Part shown: positions 1-12,639 of the stretch, piece by piece
Numbering within the stretch: position 1 is the first letter of the stretch
Layout: each line of letters opens with the position of its first letter
Source: Acanthococcus lagerstroemiae
Lineage: Eukaryota > Arthropoda > Insecta > Hemiptera > Eriococcidae
Direction: 5' to 3'
Length of the DNA stretch: 64,000 nt
NCBI GenBank assembly: GCA_031841125.1
Contig: CM063107.1
Location: forward strand, 24,880,499-24,944,498
Notes under the pieces: generated by a model
Database searches by the model: none
Told to the model about the DNA's origin: nothing
Seen by the model: the letters and a program-made list of their open reading frames with translations, nothing else
Translations under genes and position numbers: made by a program

Positions 1-1036
1 AACTCTGCTGAAGTTGTACTTAGCATTAGAACTTGCACTACAAAACAGGGAACATATTTCAGCTTGACAGTATGTGTTTCTACTGGTTAACTTACAGACA
101 TAAGAGAAAAATTTTGAGAATTATTATGAACGGGTACAACATATAATTAAAATCAAAAGTTGTAAAAAATGATAATGAACCAGTTGCCCTCTATTATTAT
201 TTGAGGCGAAATGACTGGAAAGTGCGAGTGATTATTCCTATTTCACAGATATGCAAACTGCAATGCAGAATATAATGGTAAAATGCGCGACACTAGCGTT
301 ACTATACGTCTACGGCTTTTCTGCGTCTTTTTTCCTGACATCCATAAACGAATATCTCCGGCTTTCTCATGAAATAATCTGGCAGGCCCTGATTACAACA
401 GTGTCCTTCCACGCAGTGGTCGGACTCTTTCCTTTTTGCTCCTAGTTGCACCAACTCTTCAGTAAGTGTAAGAGGGAGGGAAAAGGATAAATTTTGAAGC
501 TGAAAAATTAAATATCTCGATGTACTGAAAGCTTGGTCTGTTTCTCTTCCTCCGAAAAAGAACCGTTGCTCTGGAATAAAGTGAAACTCTTAATGGGACT
601 TTTTAATGGAAGACCAATTTAGCTTTCTCCTCATATGTCGAATTTGTTTTTCTTGAATTTTCAGCACATAGGTAGAGGAGCTGAAAGGAAATCATGAGTG
701 AGAGGTAAAAGTTCAAACGTCTGATGACTGACGGACTGACCTTTTTTTGGCTTGAAATTCAGTTCTAATTATGACGAGAAGGGAGTGAGAGTCAGAAACC
801 CAGTAATATAATCGAAATTTCGGAACAATCGGAGATTACCTTTAAATGCTGTAACGATACGCAGTACATTTTTAATGTAATCAGCTGAGAAAGAAATGAA
901 AAAGGATCCTGAAATACCAAAATCTTATCTCTCAGAGGATCACAAAATCCGTGTTCTGTCCCAAGGAATCCCCAGAAAAAGTCCACAATTCAGTTATTGT
1001 GTGCCACATTACATCGAATACTGAATATTATGATAA
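1..1036. other. AT-rich sequence, no gene recognised
   Basis: No open reading frame with family resemblance, splice structure or terminal repeats was found. The stretch at about 390-440 resembles 2,300-2,345 (both contain a TCCA.GCAG.GGTC.GACTCTTT core), so a short dispersed repeat is present. Not annotated further. Confidence 0.4.
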
Positions 1037-1053
1037 TTTCCCCCCATATTTAG

Positions 1054-1262
1054 CTTTTCTAATATTTGCTCTCAACCCGAGCCCTGGAATCCACCCTTTC
1101 GAGCATTACCTCAGAGACGTCGGAGAGGCTAATAGGGCTGTCTTAGCCCTCTTCACTTCTTGCCTGGCATAGGCCAAAATGTAGCGAGTTGCTAAGAGGG
1201 ACTCGAACCTGGAACCTTTGGATTCGGAGACCAGCGCGCTATCCACTCGGCCACCAGACCAC
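1054..1262 (-). repeat. tRNA-derived SINE with target-site duplication
   Basis: Read on the minus strand, the right end (about 1,262 down to 1,195) is a tRNA-like head: it has a GGCCGAGTGG A-box and a GGTTCGAGTCC B-box, with anticodon-arm-like sequence between them, closest in character to a tRNA-Ser. The body runs left to about 1,066. The element is flanked by near-identical copies of TTTCCCCCATATT followed by a TAG-like end (1,037-1,053 and about 1,263-1,278), the duplication expected after LINE-driven insertion. A second copy of the same family lies at 12,640-12,840. It is not a functional tRNA gene: there is no acceptor stem and it continues into a SINE body. Confidence 0.8.
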
Positions 1263-1279
1263 TTTCCCCCATATTATAG

Positions 1280-3520
1280 AGTATGATCCTCTCAGTCTGC
1301 TCCCGTCAATAAACATGAATGCCCCCTGCCGTATATGCGTTATAATTTGCTGACATACCCGAAAGTTCCAAGCCCGCGGCTCGTTGACTCTTTCTAAATA
1401 TTGATGTAACTGAGCGATTTTTTGGAGAAAATGAAATGATAATTTTGAAAGTGATTGCGGCCTAGGTTAATAACAAAAAATGGGACCAAAAATGTATCAT
1501 GGCACTTTCAGAGGAGTACAAAGTTCGGAAACTGGGTTTAGTTCTTGGGCCGTGATAATTGTTTACTTGCTTCTCCAACCACACTGATTTTCACACTTTC
1601 ATATTGCCGAATGGTGGCACCATGAACGTCTATTATGAAAACACTATCCATACCTGTACACGAAATCTGAGTTCAGTATTGCCATGACCACAGCACTATC
1701 CTGTGAAAATCAGCGTGTTCAACGATTTTTCACTTCCAGGGTCGTGACTTATCAGCTCTTGGCCGGTGTGACACATTCTCACTTGACAAAAAAAAAAAAA
1801 AAAATGAAAAATACTAAATTAGTAAGTATTAAATATAATAGTATAAGTACAATAGAATGATTGATTTGGAAGAAATTGTTAGAAGCTAGTTAATACAAGT
1901 GCTACTTTGATGCTAATATTACAACTGACACCAGAATTAGAGGTGTCAAAATAGTCGAGATAACTACCAAATACATTATACATACTGTACGCTAAATTGC
2001 AATGCAACCTGCAGACATGTGGAATTCACGTAAAGTAAATAGTATATTTGTGACATGCTGAAATGAATATGTCTAATGGCTCCCTACATGAAAGTGGACA
2101 ATTCCACAGAAAACGTTCCGCAGAAAAACGTTACCATCATGCTGTATGTAGATGCGTATTCCTCTTTACGCGGTCATTTATCCCATCTCGTTTCGACGGG
2201 CCGACACGGAGAATGTCGAGTGATGCCGAGAACAGACGACTAAAGGAAGTATTGGAATGTGGGTATGCGCGTCAACGCGGTTGCCTGGGCGACATAGCCA
2301 TGTAACAATATCCCTCCATGCAGCGGTCAGACTCTTTTTTTTGCAGAAATTTAACCTCAATTTACTCAGTACTGCAGTCATTTTCGTAGTACTCTTTTGC
2401 CAGTCACCCCCCCCCCCTCCAAAAAAATAGTAATTGAAGTTTTTTTCAGAAGGAGATAATCCTTTTCTTTTTCTCCGGCTTAAAGGAAATGGGTCTCTAG
2501 CTTATTTACCCGGTCATATACCATTTCGTGTAAGTGAGCTCTCATTCTTACAATGTCTAGGGGGAGGGGTAGCTTCACGAGTGAGAGAGCAAGTGCTTCC
2601 GTGCTCCCCAGCCTTAGTGCCACTACATATACGCGGCGATTTCTCGGCAGTGCGTAATGGTGCCCTGTCATACGAACACCACGGCGTGTAAATTAAGAAA
2701 GAAATCGAATAAGAACTCAATTAATATACAGAATTCTTATTACTTATTATATTATTGAACGTATTATCTAATGACACGTAGATAGTTGTGTATCTTAAAG
2801 CCTACCTACCTGTAATTTGTTACCGAAAAATCAATAATAAGTAGCCGGTTTTCACAATAGAGCCCATTCTCGCTGACAGAATTAATCATTTTCATGTATG
2901 TGTTCTCATTTGACCTTACGACGTGAAAACATTAACCCTGGTCTCTGTTGTATCTAACGTGGCTATTTATCTGGCTTTCTTTGCCGTGAATGGACATCGA
3001 TCTTTCTTATCCGTAACCTTACCCTGGTACTACGTATTTTTCTTATATGTATAGTAATGAGCTCAAGATCATCGAAATCTTTTAACTGAGTATTTATCAC
3101 AGTTGAGGTTGTACACGCGACTCCGAAATTACTAAGTAACTGACCTAATATCATTAAAAAAGAAATTTTCTGCAACAACCAATGATGCTAATACATGTTG
3201 GACAAATTGAAAAAATAATCAAGGACTTTACTCTGTTTAAAAACTTGAACATTATTATTGGGTGCATGAGGCACAAAGGGAACATATTTTTCTTTTTTTG
3301 AAAACTAATGACTGTAGGCAAACTTCCACTGGCTTAGCTTAAACATTGAGTATTTTTGGAAGAAAAAATTTTTGCATTTCCTGAATGAAGGGATAAACAC
3401 GGGGTTATTTAATTGCTTATTCAGTCATTTGGCCCAACCATCTCCAGTAACCGGAATGGTTGAGACCCAGATTGATGATGATTGGAATGGATTAAAGAAA
3501 GTTCGCTGTGGTCATTCTGA
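1280..3520. other. Intergenic stretch, nothing supported
   Basis: AT-rich sequence with an A-run near 1,790 and a C-run near 2,408. Short open frames around 2,060-2,690 occur on both strands and look like chance frames in a locally GC-richer patch. No splice-linked exons or transposon termini were recognised. Confidence 0.4.
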
Positions 3521-3521
3521 T

Positions 3522-3819
3522 CAGTGATGGCGATTTATATTCTCCCCTAGATGGGAGGAGAGGAGAGGAGACGTTTTCGATGATATTATTCTACATTTTC
3601 TCAAGCAAAATAAAAATTCATTGTAGCTGAAATTTGGTGTAGAGGAGAGGAGGCAAATGCTATTTTGCACCCTTGCCTTTGTACGCCCCATTCCGATACC
3701 ACTGGTTTTTAGAACTGACGAATTAGCACGAAATGCAGTTTTTCCAGGGGACATTGCCTCTCACCCCTAGAATTTTGAGAGGGGGTACATATCCCTTTCC
3801 CCCCAGGATCGCCACCACT
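3522..3819. mobile_element. Probable hAT-type MITE
   Basis: The left end CAGTGATGGCGAT and the right end ATCGCCACCACTA form imperfect terminal inverted repeats about 300 bp apart, enclosing non-coding sequence with G-rich and C-rich patches near both ends. The flanks share only a short CTGAT match, so the target duplication is weak. The CAGTG..GGCG terminus is typical of hAT-like non-autonomous elements. The 60-77 residue open frames inside are not considered genes. Confidence 0.5.
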
Positions 3820-6078
3820 AACTGATGCTGCAGTATGGCTGCGTAAAAGCATTAGAATAGGGGTTTTCTGATTTTCTGGATCGCTCGTGTTTTTCAACCA
3901 CGTACAATTTCACACTTACGCAACAAAATTGAAACAATTTGGGAAAAAGGGCAAATTGATCAGAATATTAGAAGAGAAGTTCTTTTATTTGTTGATTTCA
4001 AAAATCTAATTACGTTTTACATCATCTCCAAATTTAGCAGCAAAAATAAAAATTTCAACTTTCAGAGGGGTAAAATAAACTGGACTTGAAAAATTGGGGA
4101 AAAGCTCAATTTTATCCTTCTAATATCAATGAAGAAAAATATCAAAACCTGCCCATCGCTTTTCTGCCCTGCTCCGAACGCAGAAATATTTTGGATGACC
4201 TTTTATATTTCACGAAACGTAATACAGCATAAAATTATACGAGTACATTTTTCCAGCATTTTCCCATAAATGACTTAAGAGTCTCTGGTGTGCCTTTCAA
4301 TTTTTTTTTTTTTCAAAATCTTTTGAACCCCATCACTTCCAGAACCAATTTGGAGGATGCGACCTATAAAGATACGAAATTTTTTTGAGACGCACCTCAA
4401 TTCGGATACCAAATAAGTGTTTCTTGACCAGATATGGAGCTAAATCCTAATTTCACCTTATATTTTATTGCAGATTTTTTTCATCACACGAATGCGGTGC
4501 TGAATCTCCCTAAAGCCACTTTCAAGCTGCTAACTGACTTGCAGGATAATGTTATTGATTATTGTCAAACATGAATTCAGGCAAGAGTTTGGTAAAGAAA
4601 AACTAATTTTGTTCAATGATATTGAACGAACAAAATTGAGCCTTCCTGAGCATTTGAAGATCATTTTCACGCGAAAAAGTCTACATCTACTTTTTTGAAG
4701 ACTAGATTAGAAATCAATATGGAAAATTAGTTCACACACACATTATTCTTTTTCAACAGACATTTGAATGGATTCCAAAAAAAAAAAAAAAAATCTAAAA
4801 TAACAGACGCCAGTCCCACTGCATCAAATGCTATAATCAAAAAAAGAAAGAAAATTTAAAGCCGGATTCGAAAGCAACGGGCCAAAATCCATATGAAAGG
4901 TACAAAAAATAGAATCAAAAGTGATGTTGCCCAAACTTTGTTGTAACAAGTGTAATGCAACCGACATTCACGTACTTGTTATTATTAATATAATCTGATA
5001 TTTTGTTCACAAAAAATCTCCACTCTTGGCGGTACTCATCCATTTTCGATGTCGGTCGGCATTCTCAGTGTTGGTCGGTCGACACGTGACGCACCAAATT
5101 TTGGTTGACGGCTAGCGATAAGATATATCCACGTAAAAAACAACTAAATTCCCATTCTGCTATATGATGATAAACATATGATTATAACGAGATAAAATCC
5201 CATACGCCCTGAAAATGTCACTGAGATGAGCCCTTCTTTCGTAAGAATAATGTGTTCCTATCATCCACACACCATTCTTCAAACTTAATAATTTTTTCTC
5301 GAAAAATGTCGCAAATTTCTTCAATTATTGTACGGTCCAGCTCCTAATGAAGGTTGAGGCTTATGCACTGTAAATGCAACAAGTACCTAAAGTTTTCGAG
5401 AAAAATACTTATTTGCGTCAGAAATTTGACATTTTAAATATTTTTTAATGGTAATTCATATTTGGTGAATAACTCTGAAAGTATACGTAATGATCAGAAT
5501 TTTATTGGTACGAAAAATTCATATTAGTATTGCAAAATTACACTGTGAGTCGGATCCGGTACTAAAATTCCTATATGGGGTAAATTTCACGGTATTGATC
5601 CTCAAAAGAGATGAAAAGCACAATTTGCGAACGAAGCGAGCACAATTTCTTTAATTTTTCGGAGAATTTCTGTGAAAATTTTTTATTTTTGACGGCCAAG
5701 TGATGGATTTCTCCCAAATCTTCCCTTAAAATCGGCTATGCTGCTCGTGAAACATGTGCACATCGAAATGTTCACTGAAATGTAGAGCATTGAAATCCAG
5801 GGCATTCTTAGTACACTTTTTCATGTGTAGTGCACAAAGAAATGTCTATGCTCGGTTTACAGTCAACTCGACTGACAAATTCAAAATATTAGTAATATAA
5901 AAAATTTAAGAAAAAGGAAACTACAAGAACAAATAAAAATCATAAAAATTAAAACAGGACAGAACAATATCTTGATAAACACCAACACGAACTTTGACAG
6001 TGAAAAACTTTTACGCTATTACTAGAGCAACCAGAACTCAACAACAAGGATTGGTTTACCAGACCTTCACCTACAACC
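3820..6078. other. Intergenic AT-rich sequence
   Basis: No gene recognised. The segment near 5,030-5,110 carries short repeats built on GTCGGTCGGCATT; a reverse-oriented relative lies near 63,650-63,720, so this is probably a fragment of a dispersed repeat. Confidence 0.4.
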
Positions 6079-6448
6079 CAGGGACGTACCGAAGAGTTTT
6101 TCTCGGGGGGGGGGGGAGATAAAATTTGTGGAAGTCCCAACTGACTCATGACTCAACACAAACTTCCCAAGTATCAAAGCCAACAAAAAAACTTTTGACT
6201 TGTTGGATTTTTCCAACTGACTCAACTTAAAATTTGAATGTATCAAAGCAAAAGTAGAAAAACTTTTTGACTTGAGTTTTCCAAACTTCTCAACTCAATT
6301 CTCAAGTATCAAAGCAAAAAAAAAACCTTTCAACTTGTTGGATTTTCCCAACCAGCCTGACTGAAATGATAAATTTTCCCAACTGCTGAGTGGAAAATCC
6401 CTACATGAGGGGGGTAAATTGCCCCCGCCCCCTATCGGTACGTCCCTG
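6079..6448. mobile_element. MITE with CAGGGACGTACCGA termini
   Basis: Termini CAGGGACGTACCGA and TCGGTACGTCCCTG are inverted repeats of each other. The 370-bp element is flanked by 8-bp direct repeats with one mismatch (CTACAACC at 6,071-6,078, CAACAACC at 6,449-6,456), as expected for a hAT-superfamily element. Inside are about three degenerate tandem units containing AAGTATCAAAGC and CTTGTTGGATTTT. A shorter member of the family lies at 19,522-19,718. No coding capacity. Confidence 0.8.
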
Positions 6449-7800
6449 CAACAACCAATTAGAACATAGAAGGTTATCAGACAGTTCTCACCATACGGTA
6501 CTACCTTAACTAATATAAAGTGTTACAGACAGCCTTTTGCTCCAGTAGCTATTTTCAGTTACAATGGGCGTGAAATCGCTGAACATCAGAAACCTAACAA
6601 AATTCGTATAAAGCTTACTAGAAAATTTCTTCCAGTACCAATATCAGAAACGATACGAATGGATGCATCTTAAAGTTGCTCTTGGATATCGTTATACCAC
6701 GTTAAGGCTCATTAAGATTATTTTCAAATAAGTACATTCACACTCGTTAAGACTCTGCTACATATAGTATTACCTACTGCAATTGTAGCACCATCAACCC
6801 TGAAGGAAGAAAATTACCAAGTCCGTACTAAAGAATGACTCATTTCCTGCCAGAAATTTGAATGTCCGTTGTACTGTAATTATCGGAGCCAAAAAAATTG
6901 CACCTAAGGACCTATGCTAATTCGCTGACTACCTATATAGAGTTACAATGTATGATACATAATTGTATACTCATTCCTCGACGGTGTAACTCGGTGTATA
7001 ATTTAAAACTAAAATTGCTACACACGACATCTTGAACAGACGTGAAAAAAAGGCGTACCATTTACGTTACGAGCGAAGTAACACCCTCAAAATTAATTTT
7101 TTGACACCAAATAGGGTACTTTTAATGATTAGTTAGACAAACGACCGAAATATTACCCGGCTAATCTAATTGTCAGCAACAGTACACGAAAATAAAATGA
7201 ATTAGTTGGAGGCATTAGCCGACACACCGGCTTGAATAATGCATCTAGTACATTAGTTTGTTTCTTCTAGCGATGTATATAAGAAGAAAATGAGAAGAGG
7301 AATGACAAAAAAAATATGATGAAAAGAGAAGAAAAAAATCTTCATAAATAAGAAGTTTGTTCAAATTTATGCCCGTACGTTTTATCGCTGAAAGAGAATA
7401 TTAAATCAAAACACATGACCAAATACTACAAGAATACAGATTATCCTATGCCATGGTATGGTATCGGATCGCATCGCATGGGTTCCTAAATACGGACTTC
7501 GTAACTGGTTCTGGTGAGTCGGAGGTGAATGTTAACTCGAAAAATAACAAATAAAATATTTACGTTGCATTCAACTTTTTCTAGCCTAGACCGAGCATAT
7601 TTACTGTATTCAACCCTGGTGCGTTCTGGATACGCTTGAACGACAGCTCTAAGTAACAATATATTCAATTTGAATCGTTAATTGCGTATATGCGATGCTC
7701 AATCTAGATAATGATATTCTAGTCCATCTCATTTCTAATATAATACAAACGACATGTACATGGAACATGGTAAAACAAAACCTCAACTTCCTTTGTAGCC
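6449..7800. other. Intergenic stretch, nothing supported
   Basis: AT-rich sequence without recognisable exons, RNA genes or transposon ends. Only short chance frames are present. Confidence 0.4.
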
Positions 7801-7804
7801 GGAG

Positions 7805-7988
7805 TCGTACAGAATCCGAAAAAAATTCTCAATCCAACAATCCAAATCCAAAATCAAATTATTCAGAATCCGAGAAACTGAATCCGATACCAAAATAATC
7901 TGAATCACGGAATCTGGATCCGAATCCAGCGAAGCGGATTCTAGAATCTAATATTCTGCTTCAACAATGGATTTTATAATCCAAATCA
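7805..7988. repeat. GAATCC/GGATTC-rich degenerate repeat, left part
   Basis: The hexamer GAATCC or its relatives recur irregularly through this stretch. The same low-complexity pattern resumes at 10,852-10,975, directly beyond the hAT element that lies between. The two parts were probably one tract before the insertion. Confidence 0.55.
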
Positions 7989-8613
7989 GCAGTGGCGTAA
8001 CTAGGGGCGAGCCCAGGTAGGCCAGGCTCGTCCAAGAAATTCCTCGGTCCACCTGTTTTTTTAAAGGATTAAATCCTTTAAAAAAATTATTAAATTTTTT
8101 TTTCCAAAAAAAAATCCTTTTCCTTCAAAAAGATGGTAAAAGTAGGTATTACATATATTCTATTTGCATAATGTAAGTCACGTCACGAACACCCTCATAA
8201 TTACATTTTATTGAATAGCAGTATTCATTTAAGTATGCATTATTTATTGAGAATTTTACATGCTGACATCATTTTTCAACACCTCCCCCCTCCGAACCAC
8301 ATTTAAAAAACTGATTTGGTCTTTAGCCACTTGAACCAATTCTATGTTGGCCCTTCCATGCCCACAAAAAAAAAAGTTAGTTACATTACAGCAAATTAGT
8401 CCCATTTTTGCCTTTGCGAGGCCCAAGGAAAAAATTAAACACAAATCGCGGATTTTTTTTCGTGGAAAAAGCGCGTCAAAGCGCACCGTACACAGTTTGA
8501 GCGACTTAAATTAATTTCAATACCTACGTGTCAAATTATTATTATTTTAAATTATTATATGAAAATACCTGAGTGTCCATATTGGAGTGTGAGTGAACTT
8601 GGTAAATTCTATA

Positions 8614-8723
8614 TTTAGGGTGTGCCAATTTATAACTTCTTCCTTTTGTAGTTCAGATGGCATAGCAGCCGAAAGGGCTCTATGGATATAGAAGGAAGAA
8701 ATTGTGAATTGGCACACCCTAAA
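8614..8723. mobile_element. Small MITE with TAGGGTGTGCCAATT termini
   Basis: TTTAGGGTGTGCCAATT (8,614-8,630) is repeated in inverted orientation as AATTGGCACACCCTAAA (8,707-8,723), with further complementarity inside (TTCTTCCTT and AAGGAAGAA). It can be read as a mariner-type element flanked by TA. A fragment of the same left end occurs at 10,265 inside the same hAT element. Confidence 0.75.
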
Positions 8724-9059
8724 TGTAGAAAATATTTGAACTTACATATTTCATGTGTTATGCTTTTTCGGCATCACTGCAGTTTAGAGTACCTACACTA
8801 ATTTAGAAACAGGAATATACATACCTTATTTTCCAATGTCACAAGACTAGTACAGGGGTCACTTCATACCACTTTGGCTCTTCGAGTGTAGCAGTCCTTA
8901 AACTCGAGGAAGCATTATAGCGCACTTAGTAGATATTTTCTCCCAAATGGAACAAACAGCGGATTTTTTAAAACATTTTATATGAAATTCGACCACTTTA
9001 AAAGAAAAACCGACCATTGTAGGGAGAAATTAGATTTGTTTAAAGTGACCATCTTTGTC

Positions 9060-9440
9060 AGCGTTGTCTTCTTTCTTCCCCTTACTCACATTTCTTGTCT
9101 TTGTTCCCTCTGTTGGGTTTGTCGCCATTGTCATCTTCATTGTCTTTCTTGGTTTTGTTGCATTTGTCACCTTTGTTGTCCTTGTCGCCTTTGTTTTTTT
9201 ACTAACTTTGTTGCCTTTGTCATCTTCATCATCTTTATTGCCTTTCTCATCATTGTTATCTTCATCACCTTTGTGGTCTTTGTCATCTTTATTGTCTTTG
9301 TTGCATGTTGTTGTTTTTATTGCCTTTATCATCTTTGTTGTCTTTCCCGCCTTTGTTATCTTTGTCACTTTGTCACCTTTGTTATCTTTGTCATCTTTTG
9401 TTATCTTTGATGTCTTTGTTGTCATAGTTGCCGTCATCCT
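9060..9440. repeat. Degenerate 9-bp minisatellite
   Basis: The unit CTTTGTCAT or variants (CTTTGTTGT, CTTTGTCAC) recurs with a period of 9 over about 380 bp. Because 9 is a multiple of 3, long open frames arise on both strands: a hydrophobic one on the plus strand and a Lys/Asp/Thr-rich one on the minus strand. I read these as repeat artefacts rather than genes. Confidence 0.75.
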
Positions 9441-9821
9441 CTTTGCTGGCCTTGAAAGCCCAAGTACAGATCAATTACTTACGTAGTAAAAGCACGCTGG
9501 ATCCATAACCTGCAGACACTGCTGTCCTTATACCCGACTACATGATTCACCTTGGAGACCTATTATTGCTCATAAGTCCATCTGGTCATCACCAATTACA
9601 AAAGTTGAAAACATCATTAGCTTAATAATTATTGCAAACCCCCTAGACCAATAGCGTAAAATGTAAAACACACCACATATTTTAAATTTCACCGAATGCC
9701 AAGCAAACGTAGGTTCCTTCATAAATATAACTGTATAAGTATCTGATAGTCTTATTTTGTATACTTGAAATTTAATCAAAATTATAAAAAATAAAAATAA
9801 TTGCAATCTCAACTTATATCA

Positions 9822-10775
9822 AAAATTAGCTTTCCTAGCTTTTTCCGATGCAAAGACATCAATGAAATTTGTAATCTCAGTGTCCTGCGCCACTTCACTC
9901 TTGATGGAGATGATGGCGAGGTCACTCAATCTTTCTGGTTTCATTGTGCTCTTCAAATAATTTTTTATAAGTTTTAATTTCAAGAAGCTTCTTTCTGCCG
10001 ATGCCACTGTTACTGGTACGGTTAATAAAACTCTGTAGGTAGTCGTTAAATTTGGATATGAATTGCAAATTGGGTGTCGGTACTGTAAAGTCTTGAAAAA
10101 ATTTGTAGTTGATTGTGGCTTCAGGCTCTTGAAAATTTTAATTTCTGGAAATAAATCTTCAGCATTGAAATCTTTCGAAGAATCAAGTTCATATTTTTTG
10201 AAAGCTTCTCACACGATATCTTCTGAGTTGAGGATATTAAAAAGAAACCCAAATAGTCTATTTTTAGGGTGTGCCAATTCATTTTTTTTATTTCTATTTT
10301 CCATAGCGCTTTCGGCTGTTACACGCCATTTTCAGTGGTGTTCCCAAACATTTCTCCTGGTCCTATATTTATAGTAATGTGCAGTACCGTATGGTAAACC
10401 TATTGGCGTGTGTTCCTATTGGTTGTCCGTGGTTGTGCAGCCTGTCCAATCAGGGAGTGTTATGTTATTAATTTGAAAAGGTTCTCGCTTTGGAAGTTAT
10501 AGTTGTTGTATTTATTACGTCATTTTGTTTTTAACCTACTCTTCTAATTCAGAAAATCTTTCCTCCAGACCAACAGTTGCTTTATTAAGAATTGCGAGGA
10601 AGTACGAAGTTCTAAAACTCTCCTCAGCTTTCAACCTTAATTCATTTTTGGTTCTATCGATATCGGCTTTAAATTTTTTCATCTAATTCCACTTTCATCA
10701 ACCCTTTGGCAGTTATCACAGCTGATTTAAAACCCTCACGCGTTACTGGTGCAATTATCAAGGCATTCAGATAAT
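9822..10775 (-). pseudogene. hAT transposase C-terminal remnant
   Basis: Minus-strand reading from about 10,775 to 9,822 gives hAT transposase sequence in pieces. The clearest block (10,060 to 9,822) reads through VTVASAERSFLKLKLIKNYL and then STMKPERLSDLAI, which is the hAT dimerisation region as found in ZMYM1-like and related transposases. Upstream comes a DYLGFLFN-type block and, beyond an inserted MITE-like segment (about 10,262-10,545), a piece containing LEERF. At least one in-frame stop and frameshifts are present, and no N-terminal zinc finger or DDE core was recognised. Confidence 0.75.
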
Positions 10776-10851
10776 ATTAGGGCCGCGCGAGGCCTTGATA
10801 GGTGCGAGGCCTCAGGCAGAATGTCCCTTCGCCTCCCCCCCAACGGCACTG

Positions 10852-10975
10852 ATTGAAATCCAAGGATTTGGATTCTGTTTCAAAAATGGATTCTAGAATC
10901 TGAATCAAAGGAATTCGGATTCTTCTTCAAAAGTGGATTCTTCTTCAAAGAAGAATTCTATAAATCCATACTTTA
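10852..10975. repeat. GAATCC/GGATTC-rich degenerate repeat, right part
   Basis: Continuation of the tract seen at 7,805-7,988, with repeated GGATTC/GAATCC and TTCTTCAAA motifs. It starts directly after the right terminus of the hAT element. Confidence 0.55.
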
Positions 10976-12630
10976 CCGCTGTTAAACGTCGACAAGAATC
11001 CGGCTGGGGAATGAACCATAAAAGTACGGAAGTCCGGGTCCCTTGGCCCCCTGCCATAAGGCATATGTTTACAATTTATGCAGATTTACACGTCTATACT
11101 GTTGATAAGCGACAATGCAGCAACTTACCCTGAACATTTCTCGACAGAAGGAGATGGCCACATTTAAGACATCATGACTAATTTTCGCTTTTTCCTCTTC
11201 CAGCATCGGTCACATACCTAGAAACATAAACGATTTCTCAAATCAGGTATTTTTGAAGACGTCACCCACAAGGCATCTTAGTTCAGCTAATAAACTAATT
11301 TGGATTTCGGACGAACGCATTAGTCGCAAATTATTAACGTTGCAGTGGAGACTTTCGGTACGACGTTCTGTATCACTATTCGCGACGTGCATTCCTGCGC
11401 GTCACAGTATTCCTAGCTCGAGTTTTTATGTGTTAATAAAATTGTATAACTAGCCCGCCTTTAAAAATTCCTGACGTTCAGCCAGCAATATTTACTCATG
11501 TACGAGTATATGATTCGGGTTCGACATCATTATGTTTCAAAAATCACAAGCCTTTTTCACAGAAGGTTGAGGGATGATTCGGTATATACACTAGGGTGGC
11601 ATTCAGTTCACTGGTACTTCGACTTCCGCTCCTACATGAGAAAGTAGTGTACCTGGGGTAAAAAGACAGCACCCAAATTTTGCAAAGAACATTTACAACG
11701 GCGCGTAAACAGGTTGAAATTTAACACAGTATTTCCCATAGGGAAACATACGGATTCTTCGGGATTCAGTAATGAAATGACATATTCTAGCCAACGGAAA
11801 CCAAATGCATACCGTGTAATAATAGATTTTCAGGGTTCTCCAACAGATTGCACCCATTTTTGAGGTTATATCTGATTTAACTCACACAGAGGATCAAAAC
11901 CTGAACCCTTGGGATAGTAGCTTCAAGTATGTGACCACAGGGTTTCTTGAGTCGCCAAGTTCATTTCTAAGGTCATTTTATTAGTAACTGCTATCGATCA
12001 AGGTTATTGGAGGCTATAACCTGAAATATTAACAGTTACATTCATGGGCATCAGTGATATCAAAAATAGAGTTTCTTGACTCACTGAGTTCGAAGTTATT
12101 TCGGCTCTAAAATCCCATAGAGTTCGCGGCGGTATGATTTGACGTCATCCCCACGAGTCCTTTGAATATAAAGTATTTTGTGTAAAGTCAGAGTGTAACT
12201 CGCCAATATTACTGACATTCAGTGTTGATTTTCGTTACAAAAATAGAAAAACGTTGAAAAACATTTTTCTATTTGAAGTCAAAAATTGAATTATTGAAAC
12301 AGTTTTACTAATGTTTGTATTTTCTTCCTTTTGATGCAGAAATGTACCTACCGCAGCAAGCACGTTACTTTTCTGGGAGGGGGAGAGGGGACGTCTAATT
12401 TCACCAAATAGATGAATTTGGAGAACAACTCCCTCCCTAAAACAAAGTTTTAACTTCTAAACTTTTGCCAGTAGATAACGACTTTTGCGGCCGACGAATA
12501 GTTCTGGCAGAATCCTCCAGACACCTCTTTAGCACATTCTTGTCTGACAATTGTGTAGCTGCCTAAAACAGCCAAAAATGATTTCGGCTTGGTTCTGGCA
12601 CCGATGGTTTCTGCTTCTCTACCAGTATAG
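10976..12630. other. Intergenic stretch, nothing supported
   Basis: No recognisable coding or transposon sequence. Two 66-codon open frames (10,933-11,133 and 11,253-11,453) have no domain resemblance or supporting splice context. Confidence 0.35.
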
Positions 12631-12639
12631 GATCTTTCT

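Larger units (their letters stand above)
7990..10851 (-). mobile_element. Decayed hAT transposon
   Basis: The left terminus begins CAGTGGCGTAACTAGG at 7,990 and the right terminus ends CGGCACTG at 10,851, giving short imperfect inverted ends of hAT type. The transposase remnant runs on the minus strand between them (about 10,775 to 9,822). The element interrupts a GAATCC-rich tract and has itself collected a small palindromic MITE (8,614-8,723), a 9-bp-periodic minisatellite (about 9,060-9,440) and a MITE-like fragment at about 10,262-10,545. I did not find a matching 8-bp target duplication. Confidence 0.7.

Noticed and set aside
1195..1262. Possible tRNA-Ser gene on the minus strand
   Set aside because: A and B boxes are present but the acceptor stem is not, and the sequence continues into a SINE body with target duplications.
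9030..9486. Long frames on both strands (hydrophobic on plus, Lys/Asp-rich on minus)
   Set aside because: Explained by a 9-bp tandem repeat; no non-repetitive flanking coding sequence.
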